Position numbers and translations under genes: made by a program
The notes under the pieces: model-generated
Databases searched by the model: none
What the model saw: only the letters and a program-made list of their open reading frames with translations
Told to the model about the DNA's origin: nothing
Shown: positions 21,858 through 33,440 of the stretch, piece after piece
Numbering within the stretch: the first letter of the stretch is position 1
Layout: each line of letters begins with the position of its first letter
Source of the DNA: Berghia stephanieae
Taxonomy: Eukaryota; Mollusca; Gastropoda; Nudibranchia; Aeolidiidae
Direction of reading: 5' to 3'
NCBI GenBank assembly: GCA_034508935.3
Contig: CM067443.1
Coordinates: 52,498,784-52,562,783, forward strand
Length of the DNA: 64,000 nucleotides

Positions 21858-22443
21858 ACAGGCGCAGGAGTCTTAGCACAACGTCTCTATGATATCTAGC
21901 TTGTCTGTGCTACAACAAAAAATTAAGTTTTGAATTTGCGTTGTAGTTCTTTAATTTTGAATTGGTTAAATGTAAATAAAGCAATGGAAAAATTTAGACA
22001 GCTATTTATTACTTTTTTCTTGTTTTGCATAATTTGTAATTTCCCCTCGCATAATTTGCCTTTTCCCCCCGCATAATTTGCAATTTCTCCTGCATAATTT
22101 GGGATATTTTTTTGCATATTTCCGGGGGGCCAGTTTAAACCAAAACGTCTTTAAACCGAAATGGTTTAGAAGGTCCCCAAAATTTCGGTTTAAAGTAATT
22201 CTACTGTATTTTAAAATTTAATTCCTTGATAACATTAGTTTTTAAAAATTTTGCTATTGTTGTTTAGTGTGTAAATCTTTTAGAGCCATTCAGACCCATG
22301 GAGCCGGAATCTGTCTCAGTTTATATTGTTGAACGAATTATAGCACATTCTTTCTACCCTTTAGGTTTGAAGGTGTTATTATAATGTTATAATCTATCGC
22401 AAGCTACTTTCCAACAGATATGCCAGACCCAGTCACATAGATA

Positions 22444-23573
22444 CAGGAGAATTACTTTAAACCGAAATTTTGGGGACCTTCTAAACCATTTCGGTTTAAA
22501 GACATTTTGGTATAAAGCAAATTCCCGTTTTGCAATGTTTTTCAAGGGTAGTAACTCTTTAAGGAATTTGTTCATTTAATCGTATCATGGGTTTCCCGTT
22601 AAATGGAGTTGTTGAATAAATGCCGTTTAATAACCATTAAATCTTTTTTTTTTTTTTGGTGTGTTTTAAAATTATTTTTGGGGGTTTTCGTTTTCAATTC
22701 AAAATTGTTGAAATAGTTGAGTTCGGGATGCCGTGTATTTTACATATCTCCGTCTTGATCAACTTTTTTTTCATCGACTTCACGTAGTATTTTGAATTTA
22801 AACTCGGCGTGTAAGCACAGTGCTTTCTTTTAGACATCTTTTAGTAAAATGCAAAGCTAAAATAAGATCGAAAGTTCTTGTGGGATAATTGATAATGAAT
22901 GATGCGCAGCTACTCAGAGGTGAAGTGAAGTAGAAATGAAAAGGCGTGTAAATGCTAAGCTGTCTACTACACATCTCTCTTTTGTTGAAAAGCCATTAGG
23001 TTCAAAGGCCTAATTACATCGAACCTTCCCCCCCCCCCTCCCTCACACACACACACACACACACATTTAAACAAAGTGGAAATGAAATGGTATTGTCATG
23101 TTGAAAATCTAGTCAGTTCCAAAGCATCAACACACGAGCGAGAACATCTCACTTGCGTGATTCTACACCCCAACTCCCCCTCTTTCCTCATTTTTCGCCT
23201 ACCAGTCACCTGCTGTCTTCCTTTTCCAGTCTGTGCGATTGTGTTGTTGGCCAAGCCCAAGTGCAGTGATTGAAGTGTTTGCCTCCCCCACCCCACCCCA
23301 CCCACCCATATCTTATACTTACGCTCTTTGTTTAATATCGCCGGGCATTATTACGTGTGGCCACCTTCCCGACTTTTTGAAGAAAAATAGAGATAGAAAA
23401 TGGGAAGATGCTCTCAACTTGTTTCGGTTTAAAGAAAGTCCTTCTTAGAAGTATTTCAGTTCATCGTAAGAATTAGTACAAAGATAATGAAGAAACTAGT
23501 ACAATTTATTAAATTCTTTGCGGTTTAAGGTCTTTTTCGGTTTAGCTTCTTTCGGTTTAAAGTAATTTTACTG
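22444..23573 (-). mobile_element. pogo/Tigger-like MITE, copy 2, inverted relative to copy 1
   Basis: It begins CAGGAGAATTACTTTAAACC and ends TTCGGTTTAAAGTAATTTTACTG read in two halves, with TA on both sides (22442-22443 and 23574-23575). Its body is the reverse complement of copy 1 without the hAT insertion, including the internal poly-G/CA-rich patch (23028-23060 here, 20005-20036 there). At about 1.13 kb it shows the uninterrupted form of the family. Confidence 0.82.
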
Positions 23574-25018
23574 TAGTTTGCTCTTTGATCAGCTTAAGAG
23601 ATTGAGCTTGTTGTCCCCCTTGCCTCTGTCGTGCTCTTTTTTCCTTTGGTTCTTGATAAAAATTTCTAAATCTCAAGACTATTCTATTCTGTTCCTTTTT
23701 ATTGGCGTTGAAATGATAAAAGTTGTGTAAACTCATCAAAACCCCTTTAAAAAGGTTATAAATAATTTTTCGTAAAAACAGGAAAAAGTCAGCATTCATA
23801 CTTCCGAGTTTGTTAAACTTGATTCTGTAGTCTTTATAAAAGCATAAAAAAATCATGGTCATTTTTAGCCCAGGCTATGATATGTGAAAGAGAGGGAAAA
23901 AAATCATAACTCAAAACTATTGATATGGAAGGCATTCTTTCTTTATTTTATATTTTCTTTTAATTTTATTGCATAATGATGATGGCGGAGACGATGATGA
24001 TAATGATGTTGATAATAACTCTAATAATGATATTAATGATAATAATAAAGATTAATTGTAATAATGATAACAGTAATGATGATGATATGATATAAATTAT
24101 TTCGTCAATCATATATTGTCAGAAGCCAGTCACACTCTCAATGTAAGGTAGGCCTATATCACTGTGCATTCAAGCATTCACATTTGTGATGAACATTTGA
24201 ATTTTGTCATAATATGTTTTAAAGCATAAAAGAATAACAGCATTCCCATCTGAAAATTTATTTCACCCTGTCATTTTACTTATAGCAGTGTCAGTGTGGA
24301 AGTTTAAGGCGATTTCAGACTAGCCAAGATATATTGATCTTGGATCAACTTCTCTTCTTTTATGGGTTTTTTTCGTGCTTTAGCTAGGTCTACATCTTTT
24401 GGCTGTCTATTCTATTCCTTTTAACTAAACTGAAATGACCTAAAATTCCAGAAGCGCTTAAGACACCTAAATATAAAAAAAGAAGAAGAAAAGAGTTAGA
24501 AAATCGGCCTATGGCCTTTTTATTTTTTATTTACAGTTATTTTCTGTCATTTTTATGTTCCAAATCTCATAAAGAGCAATTTTACATTCGGCAACTGTTG
24601 TAAATACTAATAATAGGCCTTGGGCAGTGAAAATAGACAGCCTGTGATACTAAGCAAAAGTGAATTAGTCTTTTTTTTGTTACTATTGAAATAGTAAACA
24701 GGATTAAAGTTACTATTACAATAGAGTTTAACACGTTCGTATTAGTATAATATTTATGGCAAGAAAAGAGATGAAAAGTAAATTAAAGCTTTTTGTGATG
24801 TTTTACAAATTTTTAATTTTTAAAACTTTTTTTGTATAACACGTTTTTTTTCTGTCATATTATAATTATATTATTTGTCAGTGTATAAAACGAAAATAAA
24901 GAAATGACTGTGTTTATATGTTACTAATTAGCGGTAATCACCATACTCTAAGTGCTATAATTTTATTTTTTAATCTGATGATGAATTGATATACATTTGA
25001 GACAGGACAAAAATAAAA
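23574..25018. other. Gene-free AT-rich stretch
   Basis: It contains GATGAT/AATAAT-type simple sequence (about 23975-24090) and TAGGCCTA-like words. No exon or element is supported. Confidence 0.5.
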
Positions 25019-25200
25019 ACAAAAGCCGTGAGCTTCAAAACTGTGCAATATCCACTTTAATGTGCTCAGGGTACTTAAAAAGTGGTCCTAAATTCCCTTA
25101 ACATGTAGGGTGAGACATGAAGCTTGGAAGGTGATGTTACAATAGTTAAACTTTCCGATAGAAACAATGCTGTTTTCAGCCACATACTTATTTACACACA
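25019..25200 (-). repeat. Diverged SINE family 3 fragment
   Basis: GTGCAATATCCACTTTAATG, TGCTCAGGGTACTT and TAACATGTAGGGTGAGACAT match the distal half of the family at 45.6 and 60.9 kb (CAATATCCACTAAACGTGCT, ACATGTAGGACGA). Its tRNA-like head is missing or replaced by the next SINE. Confidence 0.55.
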
Positions 25201-25221
25201 GCTATGGTGAGAAAACAGAGA

Positions 25222-25520
<299 letters not shown>

Positions 25521-26085
25521 CTTTTTTATCTTGAGAAAAGTAATGAGCCTTTTTCAAGGCATCAACTTGACTCACTAGTCCGAGGCAGAATGTTATATCA
25601 CAAGACCACAAAGCAACACATTAGACAAGACATGTTATGGGATAGTACCGAATGTGGACAAAAACGTCACTACTTTACATGGGACCTCCTTATATCCGTC
25701 TCTGAAAGGCTGTGAAAACTATGTGCAAATACCTTTCCCAATAGCATTGTAACAAGGTGTCTAACTGGGGCAGAGACAGAAAGGTTCTGAAAGGATTCAA
25801 ATATACCCTACCACATGACTGCTTCTACAAGCCTGACATGCATGTATAACAATGATATAACTACTTCTATGTCAACCTGGTATTATGTGAACCATGCATA
25901 CGGGTGTGACTTTGCAAAGTTTTGTAAGTGGAGAAGCTAAAAATAACATCTAAGCACCAACTTTCATGTGCTATTCATGTAGGACCTTCACTTTTTGAGT
26001 TTTCTACGGGTTTGGGACCATTAAGTTCTTGGATGAAGTTGCGTAGTTTGTCTACCATGTCAAGTTTTTCAGTGTTTGTCATGGA

Positions 26086-26307
26086 TCATGTGTCACATTT
26101 CGATGACCCATCCTCATCTTCTTTATCTAGGCGTTGTCTTTTGTGTGACCGAATGGAATCCTGTGGTTCCTGAGATGTCAATTCACCGCTGATGGGTATA
26201 TTGTTGTCCATTGTTACGAATTGATCGAATGCTTTGGCTGAAAAGTTGTGTGGAATGGGAACAGAACCATTGATTTCATATGGCTGTTGGTTGTCACTCC
26301 AATCAAT
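26086..26307 (-). CDS. Candidate terminal exon of an unrecognised minus-strand gene
   Basis: Seventy-three codons and a stop follow a plausible acceptor (minus strand TTAATCGCTTCAG), in phase 0. The predicted end reads IDWSDNQQPYEINGSVP, then HNFSAKAFDQFVT and SHKRQRLDKEDEDGSSK, finishing CDT. The acidic/basic KRQRLDKEDED stretch resembles a nuclear localisation signal. Composition is unlike the AT-rich surroundings. No family is recognised and no upstream exon was found, so it may also be a remnant of an inserted element. Confidence 0.3.
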   Translation of the reverse strand: MDWSDNQQPYEINGSVPIPHNFSAKAFDQFVTMDNNIPISGELTSQEPQDSIRSHKRQRLDKEDEDGSSKCDT

Positions 26308-26310
26308 CTG

Positions 26311-27835
26311 AAGCGATTAAGCAGAGCGGTTAAATAGAAAAAAATTGGAGCGGTTAAATAGAAAAAAAATTCTGTTTTTCGGGAATGTGTAGCAAGTGGA
26401 GTGTGCCATTAAGCTGAGTGAACTATATTATTGTTATTGTTGTTGTTATTATTATCATCATCTAAGACATAGCAGAGAAACGGAAATTTCAAGATATTAA
26501 AAAAAAAGTATAAGAAATTTGTGATTTTGTTGGAATTAGAACTTGACATTTGACTTCATTCAACTCGGAGATTTAGCTATATTAGGTAATGGATACGCAA
26601 GAAGAATACCAAATTATTCAATTATGCAATAAAGTTATCTAGAATATAAATAAAGAAAAATTGCAAAGCTTGGTTTGAAAAAAAAACATTAATTAAAATT
26701 CTCGATGGACATTTTGCAAAGTCAACCCAGTCCACGGTATGTTGTTATAGTCAAAGGGAACAAAGTTATATATTATAAATTTGTTCTTTTTCAGCCCAAT
26801 AAACAACAATCACTTTCCTCGGTGAAATCATTTGATCGGAGTCAAAAGGCTTTGAAGTTATTTACATTTATAGCAAATAATATTTGTCTTGTCAAATGCT
26901 TTAGAGATTAGAGCTTCTTGTTCGATTGTTTATTTTTGTATTTTACTCAACTTCCAGTGGTATTTCATTTGAAACAACATTTTTATACAACTTGATATTG
27001 TCACTTGTATGTTTAGCTGGCATGGACTAATACGTTATCTATGTATTGGCCGATCACGTGTTTGACTCGAAAATAGTACAGTTCCCTTGCTCCTTGAACG
27101 CCCGACCATTTTCACAAATAATTATTCAAATTCAAGGGAAAGAAACCAGTAAGAATTGTATGCATACTATTCAATTATACTGTGTTATTTCCCATGTATT
27201 TCGTCCGGCTATCGTAAGCAGACAATGATCGTTTGTTGTTTTTTTTTTTCGGTTAAAACCAAGAAGTATCAACGTTGGAGTTAAAGAGTGTGCGATGTTA
27301 AAGACCCCGCCCCTGCTCCTGACTTTGGATACCCATAAGGACCAAAATGTAAGACTGGGGATAGGATTTAACCGCTGTTTGGCGTAGTATTGAAATCTGT
27401 AATGAAAGGTGATTGTATCTTTGTATATATGCCACATTTCTTTTTTGTTGTTGTTGTTGTTTTTTGTTTGTTTTTTTTAAGTGCTTTTTTTTCGGGGTTT
27501 TTTTTCAAATTTACAAAAATTACTAAGGTGTCCATTAGCAATTTACATTAAATGTACGGTAATTATTATTTATATCAATAAAATGTATTTGAATGAATAA
27601 AAGTGATCAATATAAGATATTATGTTTTGACAGGATTTTTCTTTTTCATGTTGTCCGTATTTAAACTTAGACTTGAAATATTATTCCATGTGACATGATT
27701 CTTCTAGTGATGTCTTTTCAATAAAGCCTCGGCCATGTTTTTTTTAGGCTCTCGAATACCAAAATACATTTGGATATATGAGTGAGGGTCCTGGATATTT
27801 TTTTGTGGGGAGGGGACATCATTTGCTGTGTCTTC

Positions 27836-27838
<3 letters not shown>
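26311..27838. other. No supported gene
   Basis: AT-rich sequence with short T runs and TTG repeats. Nothing shows consistent coding or repeat structure beyond simple sequence. Confidence 0.45.
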
Positions 27839-27892
<54 letters not shown>

Positions 27893-27940
27893 AATCTCTC
27901 TCTCTCTTTCTCTCTCTCTCTCTCAATCTCTCTCTCTCTT

Positions 27941-27999
<59 letters not shown>

Positions 28000-28053
28000 A
28001 ATCTCTCTCTCTCTCAATTTTCCTCTCTCTCTCTTTCTCTCTCTCTCTCTCAT

Positions 28054-28097
<44 letters not shown>
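27839..28097. repeat. Long (CT)n array with a secondary period
   Basis: About 260 bp of CT dinucleotides. CTTT and CAAT interruptions recur roughly every 32-34 bp over at least three cycles, so the array has itself been duplicated in blocks. All long Ser/Leu or Arg/Glu frames here are by-products. Confidence 0.95.
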
Positions 28098-28101
<4 letters not shown>

Positions 28102-30030
28102 CTTTTATCTCATCTATTCTTATCATGTCCATCCAGCTTTGTGGGTTTTGCCGAGGACTTGTTTTAAAGCATAATATATCTTTTTCTTCTTTCTGTTGGT
28201 CTTTTTTTATGTCACATCCACGTAAGTTCAGTGGTTGCATAAAATTATTTGATGCTTTGTAAATAAATAGCCTAACTGCTTCCATGTTGACCTTCTGATG
28301 GTACTCGTTGTCTTTGTGTTAGAAACGTGCAAGACTTCATGGCTATGATTAGTGGATGATACTGTGAGATGGACAGCAAGCACGCCGGAGATGAGACTCG
28401 TTTGGAATGGAAATTTGGTTAGAACTGGATATGTGAAGTCCTTTTGACGTAATGAAGCATTCTGATGCGCATTTAGTACATATATGACCCATCATCTCAA
28501 GACGTTATTAAATTGGAGCGAACCAGATGCTTGAAATTGAATTTTAAACGTTACTTATAGCATTTGTGTCGAAATAAATGTCTTATTTGAGGAAAGTGCG
28601 TTTTGTTTCCTAAACTCCGAAACTCTTACGGAAGTGTGACCACTTTGACTGTGAACTCTATTACCTTTACCTGGTTCATCCCGACATAATATCAGACTGA
28701 CGTGATGACCCACGTATTATATATACTTTAAATTGAAAAATGGACACTGGTCATGTTTAGAATTTGTTTTTTCAGTTCCAGACAAAATGAATGTCATTTT
28801 TCAACAACGTATAGATTTGCAAAACCACTAAAGATTAGATAGAAGTCCACTTTTGAACTATTTAGTTCCTTAACATGTATTTATTTATTATTATCCATTT
28901 TAAAAGTAATTGTTTACGATATCGGCAACGCAGTTGAACTGTTTTAGAATGCCCTGTATAGGGCCGAGGCATATTTGACAGGATAACGAATACTTATTTT
29001 AACTAACTAGACTTGAAATACATTTTACTATTTGTCTTTGTACTAAGACTACAAGCCATGAAATATACCTAAGAAAAGCAGAATTTTCAATTTCACTTCA
29101 CGTCAATAAATAATATATGCAATTAATAATTACATCCCAATCAGCCTGTTCAGAGAGTTAGAATTTCCACACATTTTGGTCTCAGTGATGCAATGAATCG
29201 CTTAGAAACATGGTGTACTTAAATTGTCTGTGGTTTAAAAATCTAAACTACACAGGGAACAACTTTTATCACCTTTTAATCTATGCGTTTCTTCTAGGCA
29301 AGTTTGGTATTAGGGTCTCTCATTACTAATAGCGCTCCAAACAACAAGCACTGTACGTTGACTGTTGTCGACTGACGCTCCAATGTTTCCTATGTGATTA
29401 TAGAAGATTGCCATCGGCCGTGCTAATCAACTCTGTCTTGATTGTCCATGACCACCGTTCTGAGAAAAAATAAAGCGAAAGGGATCTATGATTATCTTAT
29501 CGTGGAAATGAGGCTTAAAGAGTTAACTATTTTACATAAATATATAGCATGAGACAAACGTTTTTGGGCGAGGAATTTCCCCTTGCCTATTTGGAGGTTT
29601 CTTTTTAAATTTAGATTCAAGATCGATGTTAATTTCTATAATGGAGATTAAATTGGATTCCCAAAGCGCATTATCGCTAAATGTGAACTAGTTTGAAACC
29701 ATGTAGACTTCTATTCATATTTTCAATAACATGGCTTTAATATTTTTTCTCTTCTGATTGTTCTTGTAATGCTCAAAATTCATGTCACCATTTTATAAAA
29801 ATGCAAAATGCGTGACTAGAAAAAAAATGTCACTTTTCCTCAAGTCATTTCTTTATGTAATAAGAAACAATGTGAAACAAGTCCTAATACAGTTCGCATA
29901 ACTTTGGTAGTCTTTAATAGAGTTTGTAAAGTATTTAGGGGCCCGAGGTTGGTAATAATCATTATATATTAGAAAAGGTAAGAATGAGAATGGGTGTGGT
30001 TTAAACAATAATTTTTTGAGAGAAAGAGAA
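28098..30030. other. No supported gene
   Basis: Ordinary AT-rich sequence of about 1.9 kb. I see no exon with matched splice sites and no repeat family shared with the rest of the window. Confidence 0.45.
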
Positions 30031-30031
<1 letters not shown>

Positions 30032-30098
<67 letters not shown>

Positions 30099-30162
30099 GA
30101 GAGAGAGAGAGAGAGAGAGAGAGTGTGTGTGTGAGAGAGAGAGAGAGGGGGGGGAGAGGTAG
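30032..30162. repeat. (AT)n-(GA)n compound microsatellite
   Basis: About 62 bp of AT, then GA, a short GT patch, GA again and a G run. Confidence 0.95.
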
Positions 30163-30809
30163 ATAGAGTTTGATTAATATTTGTTTTTTTCTCATGCTCA
30201 TACGATAGTAATGTTTATTTATTCATTGAGCATGACACGAACATCCTTCGCATTCCAAATGGCCAGTTTACCTCATTTGCTATGTAATTATTTCCCAGGT
30301 GTAAAAAAATGATGCCATTTCGTTTGACAACAAGAAGTGTGAGGGGGAGATGTTTGCCATCGCCATTTATTTTCACTGACAAGCTGGCGGCTAACTTCCT
30401 GCCTGCCAAGTATACCGGTCTGAAAAAGACTTCTGATAAAGAGAAATATTTAGGCCTACAAATTGGAAAGTGATTTATATACCTCTAAATGTGTTACCAA
30501 AGGTTTTTTTTCACCTTGTCCATTTCATTTATCTTCGATAGTGATTATGATGATGATGACCATGCTGATTGATGATAATAACTTAAATAAAGTATTTTGA
30601 TATCGTTTTGAAAATCCTTTACTTTCTATTCACATTGTTTATTCTTTTACAAGTTTCTGTTCATGCCATCCTTGCTTGTTGACTTTTCCATGGTTTCTTA
30701 TTTTCATAAACTAGATAAATTTTTAGCATAATTTCCTTTAAATGCCTGTTGTGCCTGTTCTAACAATTATTTTTTATTACATGGTAGTCAGTAGATACTA
30801 ATTTTCACA

Positions 30810-31352
30810 TCCTCTCCCTGGGTGGGGATCCTGACCTCCCATAGCGGGCAGGGAGGTACACACTGTGTCTTCTATCCCCTTATATCTGTTTTCCAACATG
30901 CTTTCTGTCTTTGTCTTGGAATGAGATTACTTTGTTTTTTTCCTGGCCCTGGTCGGAGTCCTGGCTGGGAGGGAAACAGTCAAATGCATAGTTATTGTTT
31001 TGGGAGATGATATTTTTTCCTTGTAAATCATCTCTCTGTTATGTATTAGTATATTTGTTATTTTTTAATGTATAATGTAAGCATTTGAGTGTGTTCCTCT
31101 TTGTTGGATTTTGTTCTTGTGTCCGAATGAGACTTATAGGTGATCTCAAACTAAGTACATTGGTGATATGCTCTTGTAATCTACATCTGATCCCTATTTG
31201 TTCCCAGTTCCCCTATGTCTTACTTTCTCTTGGATGCTTCAATTGTAATTCTAGAACTTTTTACTATCCCGTTTTCTTCCTTTTTTCTGGCGCTGATATA
31301 ACCTAAATGTGTTGCAAGCGCCGTAAAACCCTTAAAAACAAAAAGCAAACAA
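30810..31352 (+). mobile_element. LINE-like 3-prime end with terminal stem-loop and A-rich tail
   Basis: The segment ends with GGCGCTGATATAACCT, then TGTTGCAAGCGCCGTAAAAC and an A-rich tail from about 31327. A GGCGCT/AGCGCC stem followed by GTAAAACCC and a tail is a common 3-prime terminus of CR1/jockey-type LINEs. The upstream 0.5 kb reads like untranslated or badly decayed sequence with no reverse transcriptase motif. The left limit is approximate. Confidence 0.45.
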
Positions 31353-31983
31353 TAACAAACATCCTCTCCTTCTGTGTTCAAAATGCTTGAGAAGGTTCAG
31401 GAAATCCCTATCAATTATCAAGAATGGTTATGTTATCATGTCGCTTGACACTGTTTTAATTGTGAATTTATTGTAACAGCAAAATTAAATGCAGACTTAC
31501 AAGTATAAATAGTTGAGTTGAAAACTTGAAAATTCCCCAGCGTCCGTTCTCCCTCATTTTTCTTCCTCTTTCTTTTTCGTTTATTGTCTCTTCTTTTTTT
31601 TAAAAAAAAGAGATTTTAACATTATGAAGCTTAGAGTATTCACGTTATCTCTTATAGTCAATTGGTGGAACTTCAATTCTTTTAGAAGTTAAAATATTGT
31701 GACATAAATCATACTGCAATATTAGACTGCCGTACTCTGAAGAAACACATCTTAGAATTTTGGAGGGAAATCCGTAAATAAAAATAAATATACAGGCTTA
31801 TGAATTTGCGACAGGCAGCTCTGCTTTCAAAAATGCAATAAGCTCTTATTGGTACCTTCCCCTTCACGCCATTTAAACTGAGATTAACGCGGCTTTCTAT
31901 TTGACTTCTTTTGATGTCTCCATTCATTTACATCTAATACTGTTGTCATAAGGGTATTATGGCCTTCAAGTCTTGCTCCTACA

Positions 31984-32220
<237 letters not shown>

Positions 32221-32221
32221 T

Positions 32222-32434
32222 AAAGTTCCCTTTATTCATCCCATAGGGGAAATTTTTCTCTAGGGTCTACTCCAAGGGAAGACAGGAATAACCAGGCGTC
32301 AGCCGCAGTGCAGCGCCGCAAATTGAGCTAGGGCGCGTGACTTGCTCAAGGCCACACAGTGCAGCGGCGGGTGATCGAACTCGGTACCTTCCGGGTACGA
32401 GGCAAAGACCGTACCGCTGAGCCACGCTGCCCCC
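32222..32434 (-). repeat. tRNA-derived SINE, family 1, minus copy
   Basis: On the minus strand: GGGGCAGCGTGGCTCAGCGG (box A within), a box-B-like GAGTTCGATCACCCGCC, GTGGCCTTGAGCAAGTCA, GGCGCTGCACTGCGGCTGA, CGCCTGGTTATTCCTG, and the end GATGAATAAAGGGAAC. It matches copies at 43128, 45265 and 63146. It appears inserted within an ATT microsatellite that continues on both sides. Confidence 0.88.
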
Positions 32435-32437
32435 TGA

Positions 32438-32470
32438 TTATTATTATTATTATTATTATTGTTATTATTA

Positions 32471-32548
<78 letters not shown>
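32438..32548. repeat. (TTA)n microsatellite beside SINE head
   Basis: About 110 bp of TTA/ATT with GTT and TATATT interruptions, continuing the tract left of the SINE. Confidence 0.95.
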
Positions 32549-32550
<2 letters not shown>

Positions 32551-32929
32551 CAATCCCAATGACTGTTAACGGCCATAGGTGGAACCTGTTTACGCAGATA
32601 ATCAATGCATCAACATTATTTTTTGAAAAAAAAAAATGTCTACATTTTTACACGGTTTCCATCATGCTCAATTCGATTCTAAATATACACGATGATTAAT
32701 TTTATACCACATCTTGAATGCTGACTCTCTTTAATCCATGTCAGCCAAAATTGTTGACATTCCAAATTTTTGATAATCCATATCTAGTTTCTTGAAGCCA
32801 GCAGATGACCTGAAAAGTCGTTCCATCGTGCAATGTAACATTGTGTTTGTAATTTCAGTTGTCATTTGGTGACCCCCACACACACACAACAGAAAAAATT
32901 AATGCTCACAAACCGATGTAGGTCGGATA

Positions 32930-33075
32930 TGTTACAGGTCTGATATCCGAACCCACTCATGGGCCTAGTTTAACATTGTTGTAGTGGACAATATATTGCG
33001 TCATTTTGAACGATTTCCATTCAAACAATGAGCCCATAAGGAATTGGGTTATCAGACCTGCGAATAAGTGCACAT
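32930..33075. mobile_element. Small inverted-repeat element, ACAGGTCTGATA type, copy 1
   Basis: Termini ACAGGTCTGATATCCGAA and GGGTTATCAGACCTGCGAAT are imperfect inverted repeats about 140 bp apart, with TTTCCATT and AATGAGCCCATA inside. The copy at 52467-52606 has the same termini and core. It is non-coding and MITE-like. Confidence 0.6.
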
Positions 33076-33361
33076 CGTCACAAACTTAAAAAGCAAGTCC
33101 TTTGGGCTGGCAGGCATCTACTCTAGGTGGTGTGGGATGGTGCAAAGAATGGGAATAATTGTTTTGTTTGTTAAGGTGCACATTTCTAATTCACGCAAAA
33201 GAAGGTAAGTGCCCTAATCGTCAATGCAGAAAAGATGGACGAGTTATAGTATGTGATCGGAAATAAAGACCAGTGCTTTTCTACAATATCTTGATTTACA
33301 AATTACTTAAAATACTTACAAGAAGTAAAATACCACACAAAAAAAAACCAACAAATCTTGA

Positions 33362-33440
33362 GTATTTGTATATCCACAAAGCGTACTCAAAGCGCTTTGC
33401 AGGGGGTCACAAACAACAGTCATGCACCTGGGTCCAATTT
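33362..33440 (-). repeat. SINE family 3 fragment
   Basis: TATATCCACAAAGCGTACTC, then AAAGCGCTTTGCAGGGGGTC matches the distal segment of family 3. No tRNA-like head remains. Confidence 0.5.

Larger units (their letters stand above)
20587..22132 (+). mobile_element. hAT-superfamily element nested in the MITE
   Basis: Termini are TGGCCCCCCAGGAAAA and, at the other end, TTTCCGGGGGGCCA. Flanking octamers CTTTAAAC (20579-20586) and GTTTAAAC (22133-22140) match at 7 of 8 bases, as expected of an aged 8-bp hAT duplication. Both subterminal zones hold several GCATAATTTGC words, likely transposase-binding repeats: 3 to 4 at the left (20629-20695) and 4 at the right (22027-22100). The middle encodes the last part of a hAT transposase, interrupted upstream by another insertion. 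It is internally deleted and cannot move by itself. Confidence 0.8.
19533..22206 (+). mobile_element. pogo/Tigger-like MITE, copy 1, carrying a nested hAT element
   Basis: It starts CAGTAAAATTAATTTAAACC and ends in the reverse complement of CAGTAGAATTACTTTAAACC. TA flanks both sides (19531-19532, 22207-22208), the target duplication of the Tc1/mariner superfamily. CAGTA termini with repeated TTAAACCGAAA motifs are typical of pogo/Tigger-type ends. Removing the insertion at 20587-22132 leaves about 1.12 kb, the length of the copy at 22444-23573, and the sequence then runs on as in that copy. No transposase of its own is present. Confidence 0.8.

Noticed and set aside
22207-22443. Treating 19533-23573 as a single large element with 1.1-kb terminal inverted repeats
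   Set aside because: Each half has its own CAGTA-type termini and its own flanking TA at the inner ends, so it is two separate MITE insertions in opposite orientation.
30215-30409. 64-codon minus-strand frame MAGRKLAASLSVKING
   Set aside because: It reads protein-like and contains a GTAAAC after NYIANE, but there is no partner exon or family.
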